Shown here in pieces: positions 23,639-33,605 of a DNA stretch of 64,000 nt (positions are counted from its first letter, which is position 1; each line of letters starts with the position of its first letter). The position numbers were made by a program, and so were the translations under genes. Source of the DNA: Candidatus Gastranaerophilales bacterium (GTDB lineage: Bacteria > Cyanobacteriota > Vampirovibrionia > Gastranaerophilales > CAJFVJ01); contig CALUSR010000001.1 in the NCBI GenBank assembly GCA_944323485.1, forward strand, positions 130,437 to 194,436. The letters are read 5' to 3'. The notes under the pieces were generated by a model, which made no database searches, was not told where the DNA came from, and saw only the letters and a program-made list of their open reading frames with translations.

Positions 23639-25867
23639 TTACTCGGGTCTTACCATAATAATAGGCTTATCAACCGATATAACCTCTTCTATCGTGTTTT
23701 CTATCCCAGTAACTACAACAATATTAACGGCAGCCTTAGGTCTGACTTTAATATCATCGAAAGGAATTGCAATTTCAAGATCACCAACGAAATCATATTT
23801 TACATTGTAGTTGAAATTTGTATACCACAAAGAATTTTCAATTGATTGCGACAAAAGAATCGGAAGCATTCTGTTGTTGCGAAACATCATCGCCAGCTCA
23901 TAAGAATATGACTGCTTCAAAAGTGCAGGTATAACATTTGAACGACTTCTGAATCTTATAGGCGAAAAAGAACTGTCTGATGTAACATTCAAAAGCTGGA
24001 AATAAACAATAACCTGTTTGCTTATATCAGAATCAGCCATAATATTTAAGGTGTTGAATTCAAATTTCAAATATAAATTTTTTGAGTCACACCCGAAAAA
24101 TACTTTTTCTATAAATTTATTATGATTATAAACAGGTCCCTCTAACGACTCAATCAGCTGGGTATTCTGCCACTGGGTTCCGCTTATACGCCCCTTTATG
24201 AAAGGACACATAGACCCTGAGTGCCTTGTCATATACATTTCAAGCGGTGTCTTCAAATAATCGGGCACAGGTATCTGCAAAATTTTGTATACATTCTGAA
24301 GATGCTCTCTGAATAAAAAGTCAAACAAATCATCTTGCCCTGAGTCATTTGGCTCACCATACCACCAGAACCAATCACTGCTCTGAACCATATAAATCTC
24401 ATTCCAGGCAGCATCCAAAACTTCTTTTGAATAATTTCCGCTTTCTAAAGCCTCTATCAAGTCCTTTCTTGTCCCGTAGAGATAGTCATAAGCCCTGTTC
24501 TTTATAGGATCACCTATCCAGAGATTAAAATTACGATTTATCCATGACCCCGGTTTAATACCATTTAAAACTTTATGTTTTTCAATCTTTTTAATATATT
24601 CAGAACCTGTTATGCACTCTACAGTGTCATCTTCAGATATAAGCCTGTATAACTCGAGCAAAAACGGACGTCCGTCTTCGTCATAATTTTCCCAACAATT
24701 CTCTCCATCCATAGCTATTGTCAGAACATGATGTTCCTCTGGAGAGCTTGCAAGTTTTTCCTGCATTATCTTAAGACGCTCATAAACATCATTTGCAGCA
24801 ATAATAGGGTCAAAATTCCCGTACTGAAAGCTGAAAAGATTTGAAGGAAGCGAATTTCTGAAAAAGATTTTCAGATTTTTTTCTCCCTTGCCCCTGAAAG
24901 TATAAGCATTGCACAGCTCATACGGATCAAGCAATATCCCTGAAAAATCTCTCAATACCTCTTTGCCTGTAGACTTTGATAAAATACCATCATCGGTAAC
25001 AGTCCACTTGAAGCCGTTTTTCTCAAACAGCTCAAAAGTTTCATTTGATACGCACTGCTCAGGCGGCCATATGCCTTTCGGACGTTTCCCAAAAAGTTTT
25101 TTTATCTTCGTTATACTTCTTTTTATTTGAATATCGGCATCTTCAACAAAATCTATTTTGTTATCAGGCAGGTCTATGTTCTCATCAGCTTCCTTCGCAA
25201 CATCAGAGTTGATTAACAACGGAAGTATCGGGTGATAGTAAGGACTTGTTATTATCTCAATCTTACCGCTCAAAAATCTTTCTCTATAAGCCGGAATTAT
25301 CTGAGATATAATATCTCTCTGAATTTGTATGAGCCTTTTTCTATCTTCAAGAGTATATCCTTCACATTTTTCCCAGAGTGTTTTCAACTCAGGAATTGTT
25401 TCTTTCCAATAAGGGTCAAACCAGACAAGATTGAACCATGCCATAATATCAGAATATTCTTGGTCCGAAAAATTATCGACATCAAAACCTTCCTCAAAAA
25501 ACCTTTTCTTATACAAACGGTCATAAGCAGGATATGGCAAAATCATCTTTTGATAGTTCGCATCAAAAAACGAATTCAAAATAAAACTTTTATCATCAAA
25601 AGTCAGGTCTTTTATATCTTTTTCGGTCAAAAAAGAATGTAAATCATGGGCATTGTTATAAGCATAATCTTCAAGCTGGTCTAACAACAGGGGAACAAGA
25701 CTGAACGTCTGCTTCATATTCGGAAACTTATCAAGTATCAAAAGCATATCAAGATAGTCTTTTATGGCATGCAGTCTTGTCCACGGCATCAAATAATATC
25801 CGGTAGACGAGCTCTTATAATTGGGCTGATGCATATGCCAGATTACTACTAATGATAACTTTTTCAT
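23639..25867 (-). CDS. Glycoside hydrolase family 57 (alpha-glucan-active)
   Basis: 742 residues from ATG 25867; the frame reaches 25909, but MKKLSLVVIWHMHQPNYKSS is the typical GH57 N-terminus, with WHMHQP binding substrate. Further GH57 signatures: GIWPPEQCVSNETFELF and MDGENCWENY. The C-terminal 200 residues are beta-rich, following the barrel, as in alpha-amylase/branching-type members. There is no signal peptide, so it should act on cytoplasmic glycogen or maltodextrins. Amylase, glucanotransferase and branching activities cannot be separated by eye. Confidence 0.9.
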   Translation of the reverse strand: MKKLSLVVIWHMHQPNYKSSSTGYYLMPWTRLHAIKDYLDMLLILDKFPNMKQTFSLVPLLLDQLEDYAYNNAHDLHSFLTEKDIKDLTFDDKSFILNSFFDANYQKMILPYPAYDRLYKKRFFEEGFDVDNFSDQEYSDIMAWFNLVWFDPYWKETIPELKTLWEKCEGYTLEDRKRLIQIQRDIISQIIPAYRERFLSGKIEIITSPYYHPILPLLINSDVAKEADENIDLPDNKIDFVEDADIQIKRSITKIKKLFGKRPKGIWPPEQCVSNETFELFEKNGFKWTVTDDGILSKSTGKEVLRDFSGILLDPYELCNAYTFRGKGEKNLKIFFRNSLPSNLFSFQYGNFDPIIAANDVYERLKIMQEKLASSPEEHHVLTIAMDGENCWENYDEDGRPFLLELYRLISEDDTVECITGSEYIKKIEKHKVLNGIKPGSWINRNFNLWIGDPIKNRAYDYLYGTRKDLIEALESGNYSKEVLDAAWNEIYMVQSSDWFWWYGEPNDSGQDDLFDFLFREHLQNVYKILQIPVPDYLKTPLEMYMTRHSGSMCPFIKGRISGTQWQNTQLIESLEGPVYNHNKFIEKVFFGCDSKNLYLKFEFNTLNIMADSDISKQVIVYFQLLNVTSDSSFSPIRFRSRSNVIPALLKQSYSYELAMMFRNNRMLPILLSQSIENSLWYTNFNYNVKYDFVGDLEIAIPFDDIKVRPKAAVNIVVVTGIENTIEEVISVDKPIIMVRPE

Positions 25868-26019
25868 ATTCCCGATTTTAAACCCTAATAATCCTCTACT
25901 ATTGTACACTCTTTTGGAAATTTAGTATAGCTCTTTATCAAAAAAGAAAAATATACCCTCAAATAATTTTGTATTATACTAATATTATTATGTATAAATA
26001 AGCGAGAGAGAGGAGAAGT

Positions 26020-28851
26020 ATGACAACAGCAGAAAAAAAGTTTGACTACAGAGATACGCTCAACTTGCCTGAAACATCACTTGCAATGAGGGCAAACGCT
26101 GCAAAAAGAGAAGTTGAAATACAAGAATTCTGGAACGAAAATAAAATCTACGAAAAAAATATAGCTCAAAGAGATAAAACAAATAAATTCATACTGCATG
26201 ACGGACCTCCGTATCTGAGTTCCGATAAAATCCATATAGGAACAGCTCTCAACAAAATTCTCAAAGATATTCTCATTAAATACAAATCTCAATCAGGATT
26301 TTATGCCCCCTATGTGCCAGGTTATGATGCCCATGGTCTGCCTATCGAAAATGCTGTTGTAAAAAACCTCAAAGGCGGACGGGACTCGGTTACCCCTGTT
26401 GAATTGAGAAGACTATGCCGTGAATTTGCAAAGAAAAACCTTATAGGACAGGAAAACAACTTTAAACGATTAGGAGTATGGGGAGATTGGGAACATCCTT
26501 ATATAACAATAGCCCCAGAATTCGAAGCGGAACAAATCAGAGTCTTTGGAGAAATGTATGAAAAAGGCTATATCTACAAAGGTCTGAAACCGGTTTATTG
26601 GTGCGCAAATTGCGAAACAGCACTCGCAGAAGCAGAAGTCGAATATGCTGATCATACCTCTGACAGCATATATGTGAGATTTAAATTTGACGATGAAGAT
26701 GCACAAAAGGTATATAAAAAAGCAAATATCAATACAGACAAAAAATTATACGCCGTAATCTGGACGACAACTCCTTGGACAATCCCATCAAACCTCGCAA
26801 TAGCACTAAACGCAAATCTTGATTATAACCTTGTTGAAAAAGACGGTGATATTTACCTCATAGGTCAGGCTCTGCTTGGGATGTTCTTAGATGGTGTAGA
26901 TTGGAAAGAAGAAGACATAAAAGTCCTCGCCACACTGAAAGGTGCCGAGTTTGAATACCTCAACACTACCCATCCTCTGTTTGACAGAAAAAGTATGATA
27001 ATCTTAGGCGACCACGTTACAACAGAAGCAGGTACCGGCTGTGTACACACAGCCCCTGGCCACGGTCTTGAAGACTACGAAGTCGGTGCAAGATACAAAA
27101 TAGGCATTCTATCTCCGCTTAATGACAAAGGAATTTACACCTCAGAAGCAGGTGAATTTGAAGGCTTGTCATATAAAGAAGGCAACAAAGTTGTTATTGA
27201 AAAACTGAAAGAAACAGGGGCTCTTCTCAAATCAAGCGAGATAACCCATAGTTATCCACACTGCTGGAGATGCAAAAAACCTGTAATCTACCGTGCAACA
27301 TCTCAGTGGTTTGTAAATGTCGGAGCTTTCAAAAAAGAAGCTCTGGAAGCTATCTCAAAAGTTGAATGGATACCCAAAAGCGGAGAACAACGAATTTCAA
27401 ACATGGTTGACTCCCGTTCCGATTGGTGTATTTCAAGACAAAGAGCATGGGGCGTTCCAATCCCCGTTTTCTATTGCAAAGACTGCGGCGAAGCAATCGT
27501 AACTCCTGAAACAATCAAATCCGTTGCAGATATCTTTGAAAAAGAATCATCTGATGCCTGGAGTAAATACAGTGCTGAAGAATTGCTTCCAAAAGGCTTT
27601 AGCTGCCCGAAATGCCACAGCAAAAATCTCACCAAAGAAACAAACATTATGGATGTATGGTTTGACTCCGGAGTAAGCCATAGAGCTGTTGTTGATAAAA
27701 GAGCCGATGAATTGGCAGGAACGCCGGTTGAAATGTACCTTGAAGGCTCTGATCAGCACAGAGGCTGGTTCCAGTCATCTCTTCTTACAAGTGTGGCAAC
27801 AAAAGGAACAGCACCCTACAAATCAGTTCTGACCCATGGTTTCGTCCTTGATGCAGAAGGAAGAAAAATGAGCAAAAGCCTCGGGAACACCGTTGCTCCG
27901 CAGGAAGTAATAAATGTCTACGGAACCGATGTTTTGAGATTATGGGCTGCCAGTGTTGACTATCGCAACGATGTCAAAATCGGAGATAATATCATCAAAC
28001 AACTTGTTGAAGTTTTCAAAAAAATCAGAAACACTGCAAGATTTTTGCTGGGAAATCTCTACGATTTTGATCCTGAAAAAGACTATGTCAAATATGAAGA
28101 CTTAAAAGACATAGACAAATATGCTCTCGATAAATTGCAGACATTGACTGTTAATGTAACAAAAGCTTTTGATGATTACGAATTCTATAAATATTATCAA
28201 TATCTTCAAAACTTTGCTGCAGTTGATTTGAGCGCATTTTATCTTGATATTGTAAAAGACAGATTATACACTGCAGGCAAAAAATCACTTTCAAGAAGAG
28301 CATGCCAGACAGTATTGTTCGAGATATTCCAGAGTTTGATAAGATTCCTTGTTCCGGTTATGCCTCATCAGGCAGAAGATATTTTCTCACACACTCCAGA
28401 AAACCAGAGAATGGGACTTGAGAGCATTTTATTATCAGACTGGCCAAAAGCAAAACCTGAATGGCAAAATCCTCAAATAAGCGAAAAACTCGATAAAATT
28501 CTGAAGGTGAGAGAAATCGTCACAAAGGCTATTGAACCGCTGAGAGCGGACAAAAAAGTCGGGAGTTCTCTTGAAACAGCTGTCTACATCGAAGCCGGCG
28601 ATAAAGCAGTTGAAGAGGCGCTTAAATCTTCAGCAGATGAGCTATCAGCTATATTCATCACTTCTCAGGTTTTTGTAAACGGAGAAAAACCTTCTGATAT
28701 CCTTAACACTTATGAAGAAGAAGGTATAAAAATCGACGTTACAAAAGCTCTCGGAGAAAAATGCGAAAGATGCTGGAAATACAGGGAACTCGGTCAAGAC
28801 CCGAATCATCCTGCTCTTTGCGAAGATTGTCTTGAAGCAATTAAAGGATAA
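26020..28851 (+). CDS. ileS: Isoleucyl-tRNA synthetase
   Basis: 943 residues. Class Ia motifs: HDGPPYLSSDKIHIGTALNK (HxGT variant of HIGH, known from cyanobacterial and clostridial IleS), KMSKS in GRKMSKSLGNTVAP, and the editing site WTTTPWTIPSNLA. The C-terminal zinc finger is CERCWKY with CEDC near the end. It charges tRNA-Ile. GAGAGGAG lies before the ATG. Single-gene transcript ending at a strong terminator. Confidence 0.98.
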   Translation: MTTAEKKFDYRDTLNLPETSLAMRANAAKREVEIQEFWNENKIYEKNIAQRDKTNKFILHDGPPYLSSDKIHIGTALNKILKDILIKYKSQSGFYAPYVPGYDAHGLPIENAVVKNLKGGRDSVTPVELRRLCREFAKKNLIGQENNFKRLGVWGDWEHPYITIAPEFEAEQIRVFGEMYEKGYIYKGLKPVYWCANCETALAEAEVEYADHTSDSIYVRFKFDDEDAQKVYKKANINTDKKLYAVIWTTTPWTIPSNLAIALNANLDYNLVEKDGDIYLIGQALLGMFLDGVDWKEEDIKVLATLKGAEFEYLNTTHPLFDRKSMIILGDHVTTEAGTGCVHTAPGHGLEDYEVGARYKIGILSPLNDKGIYTSEAGEFEGLSYKEGNKVVIEKLKETGALLKSSEITHSYPHCWRCKKPVIYRATSQWFVNVGAFKKEALEAISKVEWIPKSGEQRISNMVDSRSDWCISRQRAWGVPIPVFYCKDCGEAIVTPETIKSVADIFEKESSDAWSKYSAEELLPKGFSCPKCHSKNLTKETNIMDVWFDSGVSHRAVVDKRADELAGTPVEMYLEGSDQHRGWFQSSLLTSVATKGTAPYKSVLTHGFVLDAEGRKMSKSLGNTVAPQEVINVYGTDVLRLWAASVDYRNDVKIGDNIIKQLVEVFKKIRNTARFLLGNLYDFDPEKDYVKYEDLKDIDKYALDKLQTLTVNVTKAFDDYEFYKYYQYLQNFAAVDLSAFYLDIVKDRLYTAGKKSLSRRACQTVLFEIFQSLIRFLVPVMPHQAEDIFSHTPENQRMGLESILLSDWPKAKPEWQNPQISEKLDKILKVREIVTKAIEPLRADKKVGSSLETAVYIEAGDKAVEEALKSSADELSAIFITSQVFVNGEKPSDILNTYEEEGIKIDVTKALGEKCERCWKYRELGQDPNHPALCEDCLEAIKG

Positions 28852-28865
28852 TTTCGGAAATCAAC

Positions 28866-28897
28866 AAAAAATAGCTCCCAAAATGGGAGCTATTTTT
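28866..28897. terminator. Terminator after ileS, shared with SIS gene
   Basis: AAAAATAGCTCCCA pairs with TGGGAGCTATTTTT around AAA. The minus-strand SIS gene stop (28896-28898) abuts it, so it works for both convergent genes. Confidence 0.9.
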
Positions 28898-29972
28898 ATT
28901 TTACAACTTTTGACAAATACCTCGGGTGGTTTGTATCAAACCCCAAAGACAAAGAAATATAATACGCTAACAGCTGGCAGACAACGATAATATAAAATAC
29001 TCCGACATACTCTTCCGAGCTTGGAATATTTATAAAATACGTACGGTCTTTCTCAAACTTATTTTCAATATCTTTATTTTGAGCATTTTTTATGACAACA
29101 AGATTTGCACCGCTTTTTTCTTTCATATATAAAGTGTTTTCAACCTCCGTATCATAGAAAACACCGTCCAAAATTGCAGAAACAAGGGTCCTTGTATTAT
29201 CAAGCAGAGCAAAATGCCCGTGCAGAGCCTCACCTGATGGCAAAACTTCTGTCATGATATAACTCGTTTCCTTCAGTTTAAGAGCACCCTCTCTCAGAGC
29301 ATTCACACAACTGCCTTTTGATACAAACAGAATGCCTGATGAATTATTTATATTCTCAGCAATTTTTTGAATATCACCACAATTTTCAAGAATTGTCTCA
29401 ATACCCTCAGGAAATTTTTTCAATTCAGAAATTGTTTTTTTTATGGATAATTTATCAACACCGAGTTTTGACGCAAAGAACAAACCAAAAGCCATAAGAC
29501 ACAATAACTGTGCGGTTACTGTTTTTGTTGCAGCAATGCTTTTTTCCTTATCTGCCTCAATCATAATTTGATAAGCAGAAGCATGATGTAATCGTGACTC
29601 GGAATTATTTGTCAGGGCAAGAGTATATTTTGTTTTCCCTGATGCGGCTTCAAGGGCTTCATAAGTGTCTGTTGTTTCCCCTGATTGAGATATAGCAATA
29701 ACAAAACTGTCTTTAGAGATAAAAGAATTCTCAACACAAAATTCGCTCGAAAATTCAACTCGCACAGGAATATTCAAAAGTCTGCGAAAATAAGATGCAG
29801 CAACATCTCCGACATTTTTCGAAGACCCGCTTGCAACAACGGTAATATCAGATATTTTTCTTATCTCTTCATCAGAAAGAGGAATATCACAATTTATCGA
29901 AAAATCATCCCGAAAAAAACGACGAAGCAACCTCTCAAGAATATGAGGCTGTTCTTTTATTTCATCCAACAT
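28896..29972 (-). CDS. SIS-domain protein (GlmS isomerase-like, no glutaminase domain)
   Basis: 358 residues. Two SIS domains resembling the isomerase half of GlmS: linker MLDEIKEQPHILERLL, then the phosphosugar loop AISQSGETTDTYEALEA and AATKTVTAQLLCL, and the second SIS with EVLPSGEALHGHFALLD. The N-terminal Cys-nucleophile glutaminase domain of GlmS is absent. It may isomerise or deaminate a phosphosugar (FrlB- or AgaS-like) or bind one as a sensor. It lies just downstream of rpoZ with 20 bp between. Confidence 0.85.
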   Translation of the reverse strand: MLDEIKEQPHILERLLRRFFRDDFSINCDIPLSDEEIRKISDITVVASGSSKNVGDVAASYFRRLLNIPVRVEFSSEFCVENSFISKDSFVIAISQSGETTDTYEALEAASGKTKYTLALTNNSESRLHHASAYQIMIEADKEKSIAATKTVTAQLLCLMAFGLFFASKLGVDKLSIKKTISELKKFPEGIETILENCGDIQKIAENINNSSGILFVSKGSCVNALREGALKLKETSYIMTEVLPSGEALHGHFALLDNTRTLVSAILDGVFYDTEVENTLYMKEKSGANLVVIKNAQNKDIENKFEKDRTYFINIPSSEEYVGVFYIIVVCQLLAYYISLSLGFDTNHPRYLSKVVK

Positions 29973-29992
29973 AACTTCGTCTTGCTTAACCG

Positions 29993-30241
29993 TTAACCAA
30001 CCAAACCGTTATCATCAGATTCAGATGCTTTTACCATAATTGCATGCTGAACAGGTTTTTCTTTCTTGATTGAAGGGTCAAAAGATTGTTCATATCCGCC
30101 AATCATAACATCTTCTCTCACTTTTCTAGAAAGAGATTCATCAACCATCTTTTTGGCGAGATCAGCAATCTCATAAACAAGCTGGTATCTGTTTTCTGCT
30201 TTTTCATTTAAATCAGAAGCTGTTTTTGTTATTTGTTCCAT
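29993..30241 (-). CDS. rpoZ: RNA polymerase omega subunit
   Basis: 82 residues. Pattern ENRYQLVYEIADLAKKMVDE followed after a short insert by KPVQHAIMVKASE matches the omega core as written in cyanobacteria (NRYxxxVQVANRAK ... KPVxxAI). It binds beta-prime and aids RNA polymerase assembly. The insert between the two helices (about residues 38-58) is longer than usual. The short length and divergent sequence leave some doubt. First gene of the rpoZ-SIS pair. Confidence 0.75.
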   Translation of the reverse strand: MEQITKTASDLNEKAENRYQLVYEIADLAKKMVDESLSRKVREDVMIGGYEQSFDPSIKKEKPVQHAIMVKASESDDNGLVG

Positions 30242-30303
30242 AAAAATTATTCTCCAGAATATCCGATAACTATAATAATACTATGACAAAAAACGAATAT
30301 CAA

Positions 30304-31560
30304 CTATTCTAGCAATTCAGAAAGTTCTTTCTTCAGTTCTTCATCAATAACTTCTTTTGCCTGTTTTTTCCCTGAGAAAAGTGTTTCAAGCCTTTTATCA
30401 AGAATATCTGATATCTCCTGATAATTTCTGTTTGCAGGGGTAGGAATTCCCGTATCAATTGCCGTTACAAAATATTTTGAACTAACAGGTTTCTTTTCCG
30501 TATCAAGAAATAACTCTGAATTTGCAACACTCACTCTCGCAGGAATAATAAGCCCGCTTGAAGTCATCTTTTTGACAGACTCCTCTGATGCCATAAATTC
30601 AACAAACCGCCATGCCTGCTCTTTGTGCTTTGACTCTGACGAAACAGCCCACCCTGATGCATCAACATCAACGACAGAACCTCTTTTTGATGAAGGAAAC
30701 GGAACTATATCCCAGTCAAAATCCAAATTTTTTCGAAAAAACGGAACGCTCCATCTCCCGGATATCTGCATGGCTATATCTCCATGTTTAAATAACTGAG
30801 AATTGCTCAAACTTCCTTTCTGGGCATCACTCGGTGCAAGATGATATTTGTTTCTCAAATCGGAATAAAACTGTAACCCCTCTATCGAAGCGTCTTCATC
30901 AATAATAATCTTCTCCAAATCTTCCGATAAAATTCCTCCTCCGTTGCTCCACAAAAACGGCAGCCAGAATACAGGCTTTTTATCAAACCCGACAGCCCAC
31001 TTCAGTGAACAACTTTTTGAATTAACAAGCGCCTTTGACTTTTCCAAAAACTCTTCAAATGTCCACCTTTCATAAGGTGGTTCAACACCGCAGCGTGAAA
31101 AAATATCTTTGTTATAAAACACAACAAGATTCGATACATCCCGAGGTATAGCATACAATTTACCATTGTAGGTGAACGCTCTCAGCGAATTTTCAAAAAA
31201 ATCCTCCCTGTCTGTTTTCTCACTCGACTCAAGATAAGAGGATAAATCTTCAAACAATCCTGCATCTGCATAAATAATACCGTTTATGTTATTCACAAAA
31301 ATTACATCAGGCGCCAGATTTGAAGCAAACAAAAGATGCAGCTTCTGAAAATAATTCTTGGGAATATGAACAAATTCTATTTTTATATCGGGATTTTTCT
31401 CTTCGAACTCTGCTATCAGCGGGCGCAAAATTCTGACCTCAGACTCTGACCCCCAGCTTGAAAATTTTATAACGGCTTTATCTTCTTTTGTCGAACATCC
31501 GGTTAGCAAAAACAAGCAGAAAACAGCCAAAAAGAGGCTAAAAAAATATCTCAAACGCAT
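30304..31560 (-). CDS. Extracellular solute-binding lipoprotein, family 1 (sugar type)
   Basis: 418 residues. Lipobox LTGC about residue 22. The mature part is an SBP_bac_1 fold: KFSSWGSESEVRILRPLIAE, LAPDVIFVNNIN, and the later MQISGRWSVPFF binding-site segment. These bind oligosaccharides or glycerol-phosphate for ABC importers. No permease or ATPase gene is next to it. The ATG overlaps the stop of the acidic bitopic protein gene by one base (TAATG), so it is translationally coupled to that gene. Confidence 0.9.
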   Translation of the reverse strand: MRLRYFFSLFLAVFCLFLLTGCSTKEDKAVIKFSSWGSESEVRILRPLIAEFEEKNPDIKIEFVHIPKNYFQKLHLLFASNLAPDVIFVNNINGIIYADAGLFEDLSSYLESSEKTDREDFFENSLRAFTYNGKLYAIPRDVSNLVVFYNKDIFSRCGVEPPYERWTFEEFLEKSKALVNSKSCSLKWAVGFDKKPVFWLPFLWSNGGGILSEDLEKIIIDEDASIEGLQFYSDLRNKYHLAPSDAQKGSLSNSQLFKHGDIAMQISGRWSVPFFRKNLDFDWDIVPFPSSKRGSVVDVDASGWAVSSESKHKEQAWRFVEFMASEESVKKMTSSGLIIPARVSVANSELFLDTEKKPVSSKYFVTAIDTGIPTPANRNYQEISDILDKRLETLFSGKKQAKEVIDEELKKELSELLE

Positions 31561-33434
31561 TAGAGCTCCATAATAAAGTCAGCTTCTTTATCATTCATGG
31601 CAAACAAAATACGATGCTGTTCGCCTTTAATCATATAAACCTGTTTATCACCCTGTTTTTCATCAATTTCTTTAATTCTGTTTATTTTATCAGGTTGATT
31701 CATATCAAACAGTTTGAAAACTTCTGTATAAACTCTTGCCATAAACGAATACCTGAGACCTTCTTTTATCAAAAGTATTTCTTTATTTACATCAATTTTG
31801 CAAACATCAACAATTTCAAATTTTTCAAGAGCCTTCTCTTCTTCCGTTTTCTCGGGCTCTGTCGGTTTCTCTTCTTCAATTTCCTTTGCTGCAACAGGAA
31901 TATCAACTGTTTGAGAAGGTTCATGCTCTTGAACTTCAGGCTGAACAACTACTTCTTCAGGAGATTTATCTTCAACTTCCGATTGCTGTATATCTTCAAC
32001 AAAAGGTTGAGAAACTTCCTGCTCAAAGACAACATTCTGCACTGGAATAATATCCTCTTCATCCTGCTGAGGTTCAGAAGATGTTATTTCTTCTTCAACA
32101 GGCGGTTCAACTTCTTCCTGAATAAAAACGACTTCCTCATCAGGAAGCACTTCCGGAACTTCTTCAACTACATCTTCTTCAGGAATAATATTTTCATGAG
32201 GGTTTTCAACAACTACGGAAGGAACGTCTTCAACAAAAATATCGGATGGCAGCGGTTCTTCTTCATCAGACTGAGGAATAGAATCTTCAGGCTGCTCAAG
32301 CTGAATGGAGGACTCTGCAGAATCAACCAAAATATCCTCAAACGTATCTTCATTAACAACATCCTGAGCAGGAGAAACATCTTCTGCAACATCAGATGTA
32401 GTACCCTGATTAAATTCTTCTTGTTTCTCTGCTTCTTCAAAAGAAGGTTCATCTTTTGTCTGTAAAGAGTCATCAGAATCAGAATTATTTATAGCATCAA
32501 TAAAATCAAGATCATCATCAGATAACACATCTTCTTTGTTTTCTTCTGACTGTTTGGCATCTAAAGCTACATCTCCTTCGAGATTTTCTTCAAATACCCT
32601 GTTTGCCTCCTGCAGCTGATAAGACAACTCATCATGAACAGGCTGTTCAAATTTTTCTTCAACCGAAGCTTCCTGAGACGAAGAAACAACTTCTGCAGAA
32701 GAAGCAACAGGCTGAAGCTCTTCAGCTTGTTCTACTATTTCTTCAGATAAATTATTTTCATTATCAGATGGTGTCTGATTAGTACTTTTGACAATTTCTA
32801 TCCCGTCTGTTTTGGCATTCCTGATATCATAATCCGCAGAAAAAAATCCCTGACGAACATTCAAAGGGTCAAAGTTTTTGTGGAACAATTCACGTTGTTT
32901 GTTAAGGTCTTTCTGCGCACGTACAAAATTCACAAGCAAGAAAATAGAAGTAATCACAACAACAATAGAAACCAATCCAAGGAGAAATATATTGTTTTGA
33001 TTACCTTTCGGCAACTTTGTGGATGTAGTGTCCAAAACAAAGTTATCATAAAAATCATCAGGTTTTAGTGCCTGTTTTTTATCATTATACAAAGGTTTTG
33101 GAACCCCATCATCTCCAGATAAAGAATCTTCCTGCTCAGACCCGGTATTTGCCTGAGCTGTTTTCTCATCTCCAACAACGGGCGGCAGGCTTGTAGGATT
33201 ATTCTCAACAGAAGCGGCATCATTCGTTGTTACATCATTATTATCCTTCTCCTGACTTTCAGGCGGCATAATGTTGGACTCTGTTCCGTTTTTCAAATCA
33301 ATGGAGGTCTCAAGTTTTTTATTTTTTATAAACTCATCATCAAAAGTATCACTAAAAACAGGACAGCAGAAAATAAACATACCCGCAAATATATATAATA
33401 AAATTATAAAACGGATGTATAAAATTTTCTTCAA
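31560..33434 (-). CDS. Acidic, low-complexity bitopic membrane protein
   Basis: 624 residues. A signal peptide or TM segment (IRFIILLYIFAGMFIFCCPV) is followed by a polar stretch, a TM helix at about residues 149-171, then about 330 residues dominated by Glu, Asp, Val, Pro and Gln in short repeats (EEV, EDV, QPEV), and a conserved-looking basic-acidic C-terminal domain of about 95 residues (from KFEIVDVCKIDVNKEI). Topology would place the acidic part and the C-domain on the cytoplasmic side. No family recognised. It is coupled to a sugar-binding lipoprotein. Confidence 0.75.
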   Translation of the reverse strand: MKKILYIRFIILLYIFAGMFIFCCPVFSDTFDDEFIKNKKLETSIDLKNGTESNIMPPESQEKDNNDVTTNDAASVENNPTSLPPVVGDEKTAQANTGSEQEDSLSGDDGVPKPLYNDKKQALKPDDFYDNFVLDTTSTKLPKGNQNNIFLLGLVSIVVVITSIFLLVNFVRAQKDLNKQRELFHKNFDPLNVRQGFFSADYDIRNAKTDGIEIVKSTNQTPSDNENNLSEEIVEQAEELQPVASSAEVVSSSQEASVEEKFEQPVHDELSYQLQEANRVFEENLEGDVALDAKQSEENKEDVLSDDDLDFIDAINNSDSDDSLQTKDEPSFEEAEKQEEFNQGTTSDVAEDVSPAQDVVNEDTFEDILVDSAESSIQLEQPEDSIPQSDEEEPLPSDIFVEDVPSVVVENPHENIIPEEDVVEEVPEVLPDEEVVFIQEEVEPPVEEEITSSEPQQDEEDIIPVQNVVFEQEVSQPFVEDIQQSEVEDKSPEEVVVQPEVQEHEPSQTVDIPVAAKEIEEEKPTEPEKTEEEKALEKFEIVDVCKIDVNKEILLIKEGLRYSFMARVYTEVFKLFDMNQPDKINRIKEIDEKQGDKQVYMIKGEQHRILFAMNDKEADFIMEL

Positions 33435-33605
33435 CTTCCTATTTCCCTGTCTTAATTTTTAAGCTAAAGTAGTATATATTACTATTTCTTTACAAAACTA
33501 ACAAAACATGCGCATATTATATATAATGATACTTAAAAAGACAACTAAATACAAAATCATTAATAAGTTTCATAAATAATATTTAACGAGGAATTCATAA
33601 AATAT

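Noticed and set aside
31614-32465. 283-codon plus-strand open frame opposite the acidic bitopic protein
   Set aside because: It arises from the GAA/GAT-rich codons on the other strand, giving a Phe/Asn/Arg low-complexity product with no ribosome site.
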